Source: CAYTRS01 sp964440305 (GTDB lineage: Bacteria > Patescibacteriota > Minisyncoccia > Moranbacterales > JAKLHP01). From it: a stretch of 45,620 bases of DNA. Where the stretch lies: the NCBI GenBank assembly GCA_964440305.1, contig CAYTRS010000004.1, positions 1-45,620 of the forward strand, in the 5' to 3' direction. The stretch's first letter is position 1. Every line of letters begins with the position of its first letter. A model generated the notes under the pieces. That model was not told the DNA's origin. It saw nothing but the letters and a program-made list of their open reading frames with translations, and did not search any database. Below, piece after piece: positions 30,869-40,223 of the stretch. The translations under genes were made by a program, and so were the position numbers.

Positions 30869-30909
30869 CAATTTCTTGCCAAAGTTGATTATTGTCCACA
30901 ATAACTATT

Positions 30910-30938
30910 TTGGAAAAAAACACAGTTTGTGTTAAAAT
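30910..30938 (+). promoter_or_regulatory. Promoter of the large surface protein gene
   Basis: TTGGAA (30910-30915), 17-bp spacer, extended -10 TGT-TAAAAT (hexamer 30933-30938). Predicted transcription start near 30945 gives a leader of about 23 nt. Confidence 0.6.
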
Positions 30939-30967
30939 TTAGAAAACGTAACTTTATAAAAAAACAA

Positions 30968-33900
30968 ATGAAAACAAAAAACAAATACAACCCGGTTATT
31001 TTTTCACTTATCTCGATTTTTCTTTTCGTCTTTTTATTTTTTTCGTGCCGGGCGCAAGAAAATATTCCGGAAGGCAAAAACTTTGGCATTCCATCCATAA
31101 CTACCCCTGCGGAAGTTCCCGGGAGCGTCAATTGCTTTGATTACTATGATTTCGGAAGCGTGCAGGTAGATATTGAATCGGCAATTGCTTCAACTGTTTC
31201 CGGCGTGCCGATGAATTTTCGAGGGAAAGTTGTGAACAATAATGATTATCCGATTGTTGACGGAGCGGTTTATGTCAAGATTTTCAAAAAGCAAAAGGAT
31301 GCGGAAAAAATCCAAGCTAACGGGCACCTCTTGGTGGACCAATTTTTTGCCAAAGAAGGCATAACTCTTCCTGCCAGGGGATCAAAAGAGATATCTTTTG
31401 ATTGGAAAGTTCCAAATTACGTGCCTTCCGGAGATTATCAAATAGCCACGTTTTTCGTGTCTGCCAAAAAATTCAATCTTCTGGGATTGAGCTTTACGGA
31501 TGATGTTCTTGGAAATACGGTAAATTTTTCAGTCATAGGGGAAATAGACAAAGCAGTAGAGTTTGAAAAGAACAGCGTGAAAGTGAACGACAAAGATTTT
31601 TATTTTGCCGCTTTTCCTCCGCAATTTTCCAAGGACGAAACGGTTTCTGTTTGGGCATCGCTTAAAAACGGAACGGATAAGGCTCAAAAAATTCCCGTGA
31701 GCTGGACTGTCTATTCTTGGGACGGGCTTTTGGAAGGCAATATTATTGCTTCGGAAAAGCAGGAAATAGAACTTTCCGCGGGAGAGTCAAAAAAATTGGA
31801 ATATAGGGTAAAGGACAATAAAAATCCGGTTTATTTTGTTGTTGCAGAGGCGCAATATCAGGATATAAAGTCGATTTTGGATGTGCGGTTTGTGCGCGAG
31901 GGCATTGACAAAGCAAGAATAAACTTTCCGGCAGTGACGAAATTTCCCTTAAAAGCGGGAGAGCAAAACACTATTTTCTCTTGCATGCACAATTCCGGAA
32001 CAGCCGGGAAAGTGGAAGGAAACAAACTGGTTCTTACTCTTCTTGATTCCCAAAACAGGGAAATTTATTCCCGAAAATACGAGGGCGTTCTTTCCGGAGC
32101 GATGACCGGGTTCAAATATGACTTTATTCCTGAGAAAAATTATGACAAGTTTGTTCTCAAGGCGGATCTTTATACCAATGGCAATCTGGTTGATACGGCG
32201 CAGATGAAATATGATTGCAACGAAATTGATTCAAATTTATGCAGTCAAAAAATTTCCATTGCAGATTCGTTTAAGAACGGAATCTTTATGGTAGCAATAT
32301 TTTTTCTTCTTGTGGCTTTGCTGGCGATTGTTTACAAAAAGAGAAAATCAGTTGCGGGAATCGCAATCTTCATTTTATTTTCCGCTCTCATGCTTTTCGG
32401 AACGGATAATATTGCTAAAGCTGAAAAAACCGTGACAATCAATGAAATAACAAAAAACGCGCTTTCTTACTATTGGGATCGTTGGGAAGGGGGTTCTGGA
32501 TGGGCTTTGGGGCTGCAGCCAAATACAAACGCCTCTGTTAAATATAGGGCATATGCTTATAATGCTACAACTGAAAATAATTTATTAGACGGTTCAGTTG
32601 TTAATGTTGGAGATAAGATTCAATTTAGAAGAGGGCTTTTTCTGAATACCGATATAGCTTGGAACGGAACGGGATATTCTTCTGATTCACCTTTTGGCCA
32701 CTGGACTACTAGTGCTTCTTTCCCCACGGACACAAGCCAATGCAACAAATACGATTTCGTCGGAGATTATTATTACTCGGGAATATTCGGGGGAGTAGAT
32801 TATGGCGGGAATTTTTCCGTCTATGCCCCCTTTTCCGTAAATCCTCCGTCAATCAACGTGGCTAAATCAGGATCTCCGTTATTGACAAATTGCTCCAATC
32901 TTCCGACTGGCATGGGGATTGAATGCACCGTAGGTTCAACGGGGAATATAACAGCAACTGTTAATTTTTCTGAAACTTTCGGAAAATTTTATTACAGTTA
33001 TTATGATTATAGAAACATAGGCGGAGCTTATCCCATTACTCCTGGATGTTATGGCAATAAAACCGCAATGAGGGTTTGCACAAATGTTACTTCAACTTGC
33101 GCATATTCTTCCTGTGATTGCAGTTCCGCCTCTGATTATGCAGTTCCTATTTCCGCAGCGGCAATAACTTTCAATTTAATTTCAGTCAATCCCAATAATT
33201 CTCCTTCCGTTCCAGTAATTTCCGGCCCAATCAGCGGTTGCTCGAATGTGACGCACACCTTCACAATAAATTCAACAGATCCCGAAAAGGACAACTTAAG
33301 ATATGAAATTGACTGGGATGGAAACGGATCCGTCGATCAAGTTGTCCCTTCTGCCGGATATGTCGTTTCCAATGCATCGCAAACGATTTCACGAAGCTGG
33401 AACACGCTCGGACTAAAAACTTTTAAAGTAAGAGCAGTTGACGCCAAAAATTCAGTTTCGGGATGGGCAAGCCATGTGATAAACATAATCGATTGCAGCG
33501 GTGGCGGAACAGCAACTTATACTTGTACCGGAACTCCTCCTGCCAATGCCAGCATTTGTCCCGGAGACACTGCCGGACTCACGGCAAATATTCCAATAAG
33601 CCTTGCTGCCGTTTGTTCCGCTGTTACCGGTCCAAAATGCGAATATGTCTGCCTTCCGGATTATGTCAGAACTCTGGTTGGAACCCAGTATGTTTGCTTG
33701 CAGAGTCAGACTCTGACCGCTGACCTTTATGTTTCTCCCGCTTCCGGGAAAGATCCTTTGACTACGACCAGCATATCCGCAGCAGCAGGAGGAACTGCTA
33801 CTGGAAATATCAACTATACCTTTTGGAAAAACTGCAATAGCAACTGCGATACGGTGAGCGGATGCCAAACTGCTTGCGGCTCTTGGACTCAAAAATTTGA

Positions 33901-34267
33901 CAATCAGACAGTAATCAATAAAACATTCAACAATCAAACTTATTCTCCAATAGGAACATATTATCCCAAGGTGGTAGTTGAAAGAGGAACCGCTCCTAGC
34001 GCGGAAAAAAGGAAAACGGTTACCGTTACTAGCAATCCTTGCATCTCTTCCTATAGCTATTCTTGCAGTTATCTGCCCTATAATTGTTCAGGAAAATGCG
34101 GGATAATTCCCAATGCAATAAATTCCGTATGTGCCCAAACCGACGAAGCTTGCGGAGGGAGTTCTATAGTGGCAGACAGTATGTGTTCGGATTGCAACGA
34201 CAAGGATGCTGATTGCGGTCCCTGTCCTTCTGGAGTGGGGGATAAATGGATAGAAATACAGCCGTAA
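30968..34267 (+). CDS. Large secreted/surface protein with two exported regions and a PKD-like domain, 1099 aa
   Basis: The ATG at 30968 (MKTKNKYNPVIFSLISIFLF) gives a normal signal peptide; the frame is open 39 bases further up, but the promoter -10 lies there. Exported region 1 (about residues 30-435) has repeated beta-rich, Ig-like segments. Then two hydrophobic helices (about 438-457 and 465-483) separated by KKRKS form a membrane hairpin. The second helix looks like a second signal peptide ending ...DNIAKAEK. Exported region 2 (about 485-1099) contains a PKD/cadherin-like domain with STDPEKDNLRYEIDWDGNGSVD (about 770-795) and a Cys-rich C terminus. The gene has its own promoter and terminator. 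Adhesion or attachment to a host cell is a guess from the architecture. Confidence 0.7.
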   Translation: MKTKNKYNPVIFSLISIFLFVFLFFSCRAQENIPEGKNFGIPSITTPAEVPGSVNCFDYYDFGSVQVDIESAIASTVSGVPMNFRGKVVNNNDYPIVDGAVYVKIFKKQKDAEKIQANGHLLVDQFFAKEGITLPARGSKEISFDWKVPNYVPSGDYQIATFFVSAKKFNLLGLSFTDDVLGNTVNFSVIGEIDKAVEFEKNSVKVNDKDFYFAAFPPQFSKDETVSVWASLKNGTDKAQKIPVSWTVYSWDGLLEGNIIASEKQEIELSAGESKKLEYRVKDNKNPVYFVVAEAQYQDIKSILDVRFVREGIDKARINFPAVTKFPLKAGEQNTIFSCMHNSGTAGKVEGNKLVLTLLDSQNREIYSRKYEGVLSGAMTGFKYDFIPEKNYDKFVLKADLYTNGNLVDTAQMKYDCNEIDSNLCSQKISIADSFKNGIFMVAIFFLLVALLAIVYKKRKSVAGIAIFILFSALMLFGTDNIAKAEKTVTINEITKNALSYYWDRWEGGSGWALGLQPNTNASVKYRAYAYNATTENNLLDGSVVNVGDKIQFRRGLFLNTDIAWNGTGYSSDSPFGHWTTSASFPTDTSQCNKYDFVGDYYYSGIFGGVDYGGNFSVYAPFSVNPPSINVAKSGSPLLTNCSNLPTGMGIECTVGSTGNITATVNFSETFGKFYYSYYDYRNIGGAYPITPGCYGNKTAMRVCTNVTSTCAYSSCDCSSASDYAVPISAAAITFNLISVNPNNSPSVPVISGPISGCSNVTHTFTINSTDPEKDNLRYEIDWDGNGSVDQVVPSAGYVVSNASQTISRSWNTLGLKTFKVRAVDAKNSVSGWASHVINIIDCSGGGTATYTCTGTPPANASICPGDTAGLTANIPISLAAVCSAVTGPKCEYVCLPDYVRTLVGTQYVCLQSQTLTADLYVSPASGKDPLTTTSISAAAGGTATGNINYTFWKNCNSNCDTVSGCQTACGSWTQKFDNQTVINKTFNNQTYSPIGTYYPKVVVERGTAPSAEKRKTVTVTSNPCISSYSYSCSYLPYNCSGKCGIIPNAINSVCAQTDEACGGSSIVADSMCSDCNDKDADCGPCPSGVGDKWIEIQP

Positions 34268-34286
34268 AAATTTAAAATACTGAAAA

Positions 34287-34320
34287 CAAAATCCCCGCCA
34301 ATAAGGCGGGGTTTTGCTTT
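34287..34320 (+). terminator. Intrinsic terminator of the surface protein gene
   Basis: CCCCGCC/GGCGGGG stem (34293-34299/34305-34311), extended by CAAAA/TTTTG around a bulged T, with loop AATAA and then GCTTTTG. Confidence 0.85.
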
Positions 34321-34342
34321 TGAATGAAGTGGATGGTAAAAT
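34314..34342 (+). promoter_or_regulatory. Candidate promoter for pyk, overlapping the previous terminator
   Basis: TTGCTT (34314-34319), 17-bp spacer, extended -10 TGG-TAAAAT (hexamer 34337-34342). The -35 lies in the terminator's T-rich arm, the same arrangement as at 4375. The leader to pyk would be about 135 nt and consists of TTTATAAAGTTATAAAG-type words in both orientations. Confidence 0.55.
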
Positions 34343-34344
34343 GG

Positions 34345-34475
34345 GGATAGAAGTTTATAAAGTTATAAAGCAATAGCTAAACTTGATTCATTTGAAATTT
34401 TTTGTATGTTTTCTGGTTTAATTAAAAAAATTCAATAAACTTTATAACCTTACAAACTTTATAACTTTATAACTC
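34345..34475. repeat. Word-like inverted repeat in the pyk leader
   Basis: AAGTTTATAAAGTTATAAAG words (34350-34370) are answered by CTTTATAACCTTACAAACTTTATAACTTTATAACTC (34439-34472), so the ends of the spacer can pair over roughly 15-20 bases. No ORF is seen. Confidence 0.6.
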
Positions 34476-34483
34476 TTAACTCT

Positions 34484-35914
34484 ATGAAAAGAACGAAAAT
34501 TGTCGCTACGATCGGACCGGCATCCGAAAGCAAAGAGGTTTTGGAGAAGATATTAAAAGAAGGCGTTAATGTCTGCCGATTAAATTTTTCCCACGGGGAT
34601 TTTGAATGGCACAAGAAGATTATAAAAAAAATCAGGAATATCAGTTCGGAAATGGGTATACCAATTGGAATTATAGCCGATCTCCAGGGCCCGAGAATCA
34701 GAATAGCAAATAAATCAGAGATAAAAATTAGGGATGGAGAAATAGTTTGGTTGAAAAGCATCCCCTTTAAAGATAATGAAAATTCTAAAACTAAGAAAAT
34801 TTTTCTTGACTTGGAAAAAGCTGAAAATTTAATTAAAAATGGAAATGAGATTCTTATTGAAGATGGATTGATAAAGCTTAAAGTTATTGGGAAAGAAAAA
34901 GCTGGAATCAAATGTGCGGTGGAAGACGGCGGAACAATAAAACCCCAAAAGGGAGTAAACATTCCGGGAATTTCAGCCATGCTGGGGGCGCTTACTGAGG
35001 AAGATAAAAAAGTTTTGGATTTTATTCTGAAAGAAGATGTTGATTTTGTGGCAATGTCTTTTGTGAGGTCAGCTAGGGAAATTCTGGAACTCAGAAAAAT
35101 AATAAAGAATAAGTCCAAAAAGAGTAGTAATGTTCCTCAAATAATTGCAAAAATAGAAAGAAGGGAAGCGGTAAGGGATTTTGATTCAATTCTTAAGGCT
35201 ACTGATGTTGTGATGATAGCCCGTGGCGATTTGGGCGTGGAAATGCCTCAGTCAGAAGTGCCGATAATTCAAAAAGAAATCTCTGTCAAGTGTTTGCGCT
35301 TCGGAAAACCAGTAATTGTGGCAACTCAAATGCTTGATTCCATGATTCATAATCCTCGTCCGACAAGAGCGGAAGTGAGTGATGTTTCTAATGCCGTAGT
35401 GGATCACTCGGATGCGGTAATGCTTTCTGGAGAAACCGCAAACGGAAAGTATCCGGTGGAAGCAGTAAAAATTATGAAGGAGATAATAGAAAAAACTGAA
35501 GAATCTCCCTATGACGATCTGACTCATGGATTCTTGGGAGACAAAAGGTCCTCTGTTTCTGCGGCAGTTGCCCAATCAGCTCATGAACTAATGAAAGACA
35601 GCGGGGCGAAAGCGGTAATAGTCGCAAGTATCAGCGGATTTACCGCTCGGATGATTGCTCGCCACCGACCAGACGAAAAAATATTCGTGATGACCAATAA
35701 TCAAAAAACCCACAACCAGTTAAGCATAGTTTGGGGAACAGAGAGCTTCGTCCTTCCTTATTGCAAAAGCTTGGACGAACTTCTGGATAAATCTCTGAAA
35801 GTTATTGAAAGAAAAAACCTTCTTAACAAAGGGGATAAAATTGTGATTGTTGCCGGTCGCCCGCATATCAAAAAAGAGCACATGAGCTTGATAAAGGTAG
35901 ATGAGATAAAATAG
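34484..35914 (+). CDS. pyk: Pyruvate kinase
   Basis: It converts PEP and ADP to pyruvate and ATP. At 476 aa it has normal length and domain content. Seen in order: TKIVATIGPAS at the start, RLNFSHGD (N-terminal substrate Arg/Asn/Ser), DLQGPRIRIA and the B domain. Then come the metal/substrate loop IARGDLGVEMP, TQMLDSM, and RAEVSDVSNAVVDHSDAVMLSGETA, followed by the C-terminal regulatory domain. With gpmI and ppsA it covers both directions of the PEP-pyruvate step. It is followed by ppsA on the same strand after a 151-bp spacer. Confidence 0.98.
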   Translation: MKRTKIVATIGPASESKEVLEKILKEGVNVCRLNFSHGDFEWHKKIIKKIRNISSEMGIPIGIIADLQGPRIRIANKSEIKIRDGEIVWLKSIPFKDNENSKTKKIFLDLEKAENLIKNGNEILIEDGLIKLKVIGKEKAGIKCAVEDGGTIKPQKGVNIPGISAMLGALTEEDKKVLDFILKEDVDFVAMSFVRSAREILELRKIIKNKSKKSSNVPQIIAKIERREAVRDFDSILKATDVVMIARGDLGVEMPQSEVPIIQKEISVKCLRFGKPVIVATQMLDSMIHNPRPTRAEVSDVSNAVVDHSDAVMLSGETANGKYPVEAVKIMKEIIEKTEESPYDDLTHGFLGDKRSSVSAAVAQSAHELMKDSGAKAVIVASISGFTARMIARHRPDEKIFVMTNNQKTHNQLSIVWGTESFVLPYCKSLDELLDKSLKVIERKNLLNKGDKIVIVAGRPHIKKEHMSLIKVDEIK

Positions 35915-35965
35915 TTAAAAGTTAAAAGTGCAAAGTTTAAAATTTAGGTGTCCGAGGCGGACATA
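35915..35965. repeat. AGTTAAAAGT words plus TGTCCG hairpin (copy 1)
   Basis: AGTTAAAAGTTAAAAGTG-type words follow the pyk stop and are followed by TGTCCG-AGG-CGGACA (35949-35963), a perfect 6-bp hairpin. The same composite (words, then TGTCCGAGGCGGA) occurs at 42977-43028. Confidence 0.7.
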
Positions 35966-36065
35966 CAAATATATATTCTTGTTATTCCTACCAAGAGTGA
36001 AAAGGCATATGAAATTCGTTCCGAGTTGTTGCTACTAATAATTTTTTTAAAAATAAAAAATAAAA

Positions 36066-38492
36066 ATGAACAAAAATATACTCTGGTTCAATGAAACCGG
36101 AATAAAAGATATTCCTTTGGTCGGAGGAAAAAATGCGTCTCTGGGGGAAATGTATTCCAATTTGCGCCCGCAAGGAATTAACATTCCCAATGGCTTTGCG
36201 GTTACTGCAGAAGCTTATTCCTATTTCATTGCCCATAATGATTTGGACAAAGAGATCAGGAATATTCTCAAGAAACTTGACACTTCCAATATGCGGAACT
36301 TGGCGGAAAGGGGATACCGGGTACGCGAAGCGATTCTTTCCGCCCAATTTCCACTGGCCTTGCGCAACGATATTGTTGCTGCCTATGCGAAGCTTTCACA
36401 GGAATACGGAAAGAGAAAAAGCTTTAAGCTGGATTGGGACAAGAGGGATCACACCAATCATTTTGCCGGAGGCGTAGATGTTGCCGTGCGTTCCAGCGCC
36501 ACTGCGGAAGATTTGGTGGATGCTTCCTTTGCCGGACAGCAGGAATCATATCTCAACATTACCGGAGAATATCAACTGCTTGAAGCGGTAAAAAAATGCT
36601 TCGCTTCCCTTTTTACAGATCGCGCTATTTCTTACCGTGTGGACAAAGGATTCGACCATTTCAAAATTGCACTTTCAGTAGGAGTCCAAAAAATGGTGCG
36701 TTCGGACGAAGCAGCCAGCGGGGTGATGTTTACGATTGACACGGAATCCGGATATCCAGACGCGGTCATCATCAATTCTTCCTGGGGGCTTGGGGAAAAT
36801 ATCGTAAAGGGAAAAGTCAATCCGGACGAATTTATTGTACATAAACCCACTTTGAAGCGGGGATTTTCTCCGATAATTGGAAAAAGAATGGGAAGCAAGG
36901 AAAACAAGCTGGTTTACAGCTTCGGAGGAAATTCTCCGACGCAAAATGTCAATGTTACCCAAGAGGACAGAAAGCGTTTTTCTTTAACCGATGAAGAAGT
37001 TTTGAAACTTTCGGAGTGGGGATGTGCCATCGAAGACCACTATAAAAAAGCGATGGATATTGAATGGGCGAAAGACGGGAGAACTCAAGAATTGTTCATT
37101 GTTCAGGCGCGTCCCGAAACGGTGCAATCGCAGAAGGACAAAAATGTCCTTGAAAACTATATTCTCAAGGAAAAGGGAAAAATTTTATGCAAAGGGGCGG
37201 CAGTTGGAAACAAAATCGGTCAAGGAAAGGCCAATGTCATCAAAAATGTTTCTAAGATTGCCGAATTCAAGAAAGGAGAAGTCTTGGTGACGGAAATGAC
37301 CGATCCGGACTGGGAGCCGATTATGAAAATAGCCAGTGCGATTGTCACTAATAGCGGGGGAAGAACTTCCCATGCGGCGATAGTCAGCCGGGAATTGGGG
37401 ATACCTTGCGTTGTCGGAACTGGGAACGCGACCCACGCTATCAAGGATAAGAGACCGATAACAGTAAATTGCGCGGAAGGGGAGGAAGGGTTAATTTATG
37501 AAGGGCTTCTTAAATTTGAAATTAAAACCACCAACCTCAAGGAAATTAAAAGAAGCAAAACGAAAATAATGATGAATGTCGGAAATCCGGAGCAGGCTTT
37601 TGAGCTTTCTTCCATTCCAAACGACGGAGTGGGGCTAGCACGGATGGAATTTATCATCAACGAATATATCAAGATTCATCCTTTGGCACTGGTATACCCC
37701 GAAAAAGTGAAAGACGCTCAAGACAGGAAGAAGATAAGGGAAATAACTTCCGGACACAAAAACCGCGAACAATTTTTCGTAGACAAATTGGCGGAAGGAA
37801 TTGGAAGAATTGCTGCCGCTTTTTATCCGAAAGATGTGATTGTCCGGATGTCAGATTTCAAAACCAACGAATATGCCTGCTTGATCGGCGGAAAAAGCTT
37901 TGAACCAACTGAAGAAAATCCGATGATCGGATGGAGAGGAGCTTCCAGATATTACGATCCTGATTATGAGCAGGGATTTAAACTGGAGTGTTTGGCTATT
38001 TCCAAAGTGAGAAGAAAAATGGGCCTCAAAAACGTCAAAGCGATGATTCCGTTTTGCCGGACAGTGGAAGAGGGCAAGAAGGTTTTGGCGCAAATGGAAA
38101 AATACGGCCTTAAAAGAGGAGAAAAGGAGCTGGAGGTATATGTAATGTGTGAAATACCTTCCAATGTAATTCTAGCGCGTGAATTTGCCCAAATTTTTGA
38201 CGGTTTTTCAATCGGATCAAACGATTTGACTCAGTTGACATTGGGCGTTGATAGGGACAGTGCAAGAGTTTCTCATGTTTACGATGAACGCAACGAAGCG
38301 GTAAAAGAGCTTATCCGGCAGGTAATCAAAAAAGCGCACGATTCAAAAAGGAAAGTCGGAATTTGCGGGCAGGCTCCTTCGGATTTCTTGGATTTTGCCA
38401 AATTTTTGGTGGAAGAAAAAATTGATTCAATTTCCCTTAATCCCGACACGGTTGTGAAAACAATGTTGGAAATTGGGAAGATAGAGAAATAA
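36066..38492 (+). CDS. ppsA: Phosphoenolpyruvate synthase (pyruvate, water dikinase)
   Basis: It makes PEP from pyruvate and ATP, releasing AMP and phosphate. The 808-aa protein has the N-terminal ATP-grasp domain (VGGKNASLGEMY, VAVRSSATAEDLVDASFAGQQESY), the swivelling phosphohistidine domain with His436 in GGRTSHAAIVSRELGIPCVVG, and the C-terminal PEP-binding barrel with RMSDFKTNEY, MIPFCRTVEE, IGSNDLTQLTLGVDRD and GICGQAPSD (catalytic Cys). ATP-grasp, His and barrel order matches PpsA rather than PPDK, which has a different spacer. Directly downstream of pyk, it allows gluconeogenic flow opposite to pyruvate kinase. Confidence 0.97.
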   Translation: MNKNILWFNETGIKDIPLVGGKNASLGEMYSNLRPQGINIPNGFAVTAEAYSYFIAHNDLDKEIRNILKKLDTSNMRNLAERGYRVREAILSAQFPLALRNDIVAAYAKLSQEYGKRKSFKLDWDKRDHTNHFAGGVDVAVRSSATAEDLVDASFAGQQESYLNITGEYQLLEAVKKCFASLFTDRAISYRVDKGFDHFKIALSVGVQKMVRSDEAASGVMFTIDTESGYPDAVIINSSWGLGENIVKGKVNPDEFIVHKPTLKRGFSPIIGKRMGSKENKLVYSFGGNSPTQNVNVTQEDRKRFSLTDEEVLKLSEWGCAIEDHYKKAMDIEWAKDGRTQELFIVQARPETVQSQKDKNVLENYILKEKGKILCKGAAVGNKIGQGKANVIKNVSKIAEFKKGEVLVTEMTDPDWEPIMKIASAIVTNSGGRTSHAAIVSRELGIPCVVGTGNATHAIKDKRPITVNCAEGEEGLIYEGLLKFEIKTTNLKEIKRSKTKIMMNVGNPEQAFELSSIPNDGVGLARMEFIINEYIKIHPLALVYPEKVKDAQDRKKIREITSGHKNREQFFVDKLAEGIGRIAAAFYPKDVIVRMSDFKTNEYACLIGGKSFEPTEENPMIGWRGASRYYDPDYEQGFKLECLAISKVRRKMGLKNVKAMIPFCRTVEEGKKVLAQMEKYGLKRGEKELEVYVMCEIPSNVILAREFAQIFDGFSIGSNDLTQLTLGVDRDSARVSHVYDERNEAVKELIRQVIKKAHDSKRKVGICGQAPSDFLDFAKFLVEEKIDSISLNPDTVVKTMLEIGKIEK

Positions 38493-38504
38493 AAAACCGC
38501 CCAT

Positions 38505-38544
38505 TATAAAAAAATAAGGACTTCTCGGATTTTCCGAAAAGCCC
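38505..38544 (-). terminator. Terminator of the minus-strand helicase gene
   Basis: On the minus strand an imperfect stem (GGGCTTTTCGG/CCGAGAAGTCC, two mismatches) is followed by TTATTTTTTT. It sits just after the helicase stop, between convergent genes. Confidence 0.6.
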
Positions 38545-38551
38545 CTTTAAT

Positions 38552-39322
38552 TTAAAATAAACTTTTTTGAATATATTTTTTTCTTGGAAAGCCTTCTTTT
38601 TTAAGCCCCACTTCCATTTTTTTCATTTTCCAAAGGCTGGAAAAGTATCCTGGCTTTTCCAAGGAATGATCGAGGCAAATAAAAATTACGTTGCCCGTCT
38701 TAATTCTCCCTGTGCGCCCGCTTCTCTGGATTCTTTTGATCTCATTCGGTGGAACTGAATAATAAATAACAGCGTCTATTTCCGGAATGGAAATTCCCTC
38801 ATCGGAAACAGGAGTGCTTATTATCAAGTCAATTTTTCTTAAAGAAATATCTTCAAAAACAGATTCCATTTTTTCCATGTTTTTCTTTCCGCTTCCGCCT
38901 CGGATGGATTCAGTCTTAAAGCCTTCTTTTTTGATTTTTTCTCTCAGAAAGTCGTTTGTAACCGACCTATCTGAAAAAATGAGGGCGTTTTTCCCCATTC
39001 CGCACCATGATTTGACCAAATTAACAAGGGAATTAACTTTAGGATGATTTTCCCTCTCTTTCTGCGCTATTCCCAAAATCCCTTGAAAAATGAAGTTGCT
39101 ATATATGATTCTCCCAGCCCATGAAGTATCATAGGACAATCTTGAGCTGTATTCAAGCAAGTCTTCATAACCGCAAGAAAAACAGGAAGAATAAGCGTTG
39201 AAAAGCTTCCGGTAGCGCGTATGCGAGGATACCGCTTTTCTGAATTTTTCCGGACATTTTTTCTCAAGTGATGAAATTTCCTGTTTAATTTTTTTCGTGC
39301 TCGTCCGGAAATACGTGGTCAA
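38552..39322 (-). CDS. C-terminal half of a Hef/FANCM-like SF2 helicase (frameshifted)
   Basis: This frame carries the second RecA-like domain: NALIFSDRS (motif IV), LIISTPVSDEGISIPEIDAVIYY (motif V) and IQRSGRTGR (motif VI), which resembles archaeal Hef and FANCM/Mph1 helicases. It has no own start signal: the first possible start (TTG 39322) lies inside the end of the upstream half. The frame becomes continuous with 39285-40073 if one base of the seven-A run (T run on the plus strand, 39289-39295) is removed. So this is either a pseudogene, a sequencing error, or a gene using +1 shift/transcript slippage. A Cys pair (SCFSCGYED) lies near its N terminus. The C-terminal ~30 residues are basic; no nuclease domain follows. 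Confidence 0.75.
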   Translation of the reverse strand: MTTYFRTSTKKIKQEISSLEKKCPEKFRKAVSSHTRYRKLFNAYSSCFSCGYEDLLEYSSRLSYDTSWAGRIIYSNFIFQGILGIAQKERENHPKVNSLVNLVKSWCGMGKNALIFSDRSVTNDFLREKIKKEGFKTESIRGGSGKKNMEKMESVFEDISLRKIDLIISTPVSDEGISIPEIDAVIYYSVPPNEIKRIQRSGRTGRIKTGNVIFICLDHSLEKPGYFSSLWKMKKMEVGLKKEGFPRKKYIQKSLF

Positions 39323-40073
39323 TGGAGTTGAATTTTATTCCGGTTATGTCGGTAATTTCTGAAACATTTTCTTCTAATAAAACTTTAAACATTTCCCCGA
39401 TTTCCAGCAGTTTTTCCGTAGGCTTTACCCAAATAACACTTTCCATTTTTTTTGGAGATTTCATGTCGGATTTGACGAGTCTGGATATTTGGCAGGAATC
39501 CTTGATCTTGTCTATTTTTTCTCTTATTCCTCCCGGGGAAGCGGTAAGACCCAGTATTTTTATGCCGTTCTCTTTGGCTATTCTTGCCGCCTCTACATAG
39601 GGATACTCTCCGGCGGCGTTATGCATCTCGTCCAGCACAACAAGGTCAAATTCGGAAAAGTTAATTTTCTCCAAATCTTTTAATAGAACGTGTCCGGTTG
39701 CGAAAATTATCAGGCCGTTTTCAATATTCCAGTTTCGCCTATTTTTTTCTATAAGCCCTGTTATTACTCGGGAATTCTCTGAACTTCCGGAAATTTTTTC
39801 CAAAAGCCTCTGATGCTGGCCGGCGAGATAGCGCGAAGGAACTAAAAAAATGGTTCTAAGATTTCCGGCTAAAATTACAAGCAAAGCTACAATAGTTTTT
39901 CCGGTGCCTGTTCCCGATATTAATCCAACATTTTCTTTTTGAAGAGCAGCAATCAATTTTTCCGCTTCCTTTTCCCAATCAACCCTTTTTTTCTGCGCCT
40001 CCAAAGAAAAACCGGAAAAGGGAAGATCGGACCAAACTTTCTTGGCTTTTTCAATGTCAATATTTTCAATCAT
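39285..40073 (-). CDS. N-terminal half of a Hef/FANCM-like SF2 helicase (frameshifted)
   Basis: The first RecA-like domain of a DNA repair-type helicase: Walker A SGTGTGKT, FLVPSRYLAGQ (motif Ia), VVLDEMHNAAGEYPY (motif II, DEMH) and LGLTASPGG (motif III). The TASPGG and IQRSGRTGR motifs of the two halves together match the Hef/Mph1/FANCM group acting on forked DNA. The start ATG 40073 lies after AGAAGGAGAAA, a good ribosome binding site. The frame ends 263 codons later, just beyond the seven-A run at 39289-39295. The intact protein would be about 500 aa. Confidence 0.75.
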   Translation of the reverse strand: MIENIDIEKAKKVWSDLPFSGFSLEAQKKRVDWEKEAEKLIAALQKENVGLISGTGTGKTIVALLVILAGNLRTIFLVPSRYLAGQHQRLLEKISGSSENSRVITGLIEKNRRNWNIENGLIIFATGHVLLKDLEKINFSEFDLVVLDEMHNAAGEYPYVEAARIAKENGIKILGLTASPGGIREKIDKIKDSCQISRLVKSDMKSPKKMESVIWVKPTEKLLEIGEMFKVLLEENVSEITDITGIKFNSIDHVFPDEHEKN

Positions 40074-40173
40074 TTCATTTTCTCCTTCTGAGAATTTTAA
40101 TTTTTTTGTAAAGGTGCTTTATGCTTAACAAACTATCCTGAAATTGTCGGCATGTCAATTAATGTAAAGAGGG

Positions 40174-40202
40174 TTGAAAAAACACTCAAGCGGTGCTAGA
40201 AT
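40174..40202 (+). promoter_or_regulatory. tRNA-Ser promoter
   Basis: TTGAAA (40174-40179), 17-bp spacer, extended -10 TGC-TAGAAT (hexamer 40197-40202). It lies 21 bp before the truncated tRNA-Ser copy, the right place for an original tRNA promoter, but 358 bp before the intact tRNA. Confidence 0.7.
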
Positions 40203-40223
40203 AAAGTGAAAATAAGAGCAGTT

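Noticed and set aside
34459..35118. 219-codon minus-strand frame opposite pyk
   Set aside because: Pyruvate kinase is certain on the plus strand; the opposite frame is a composition artefact.
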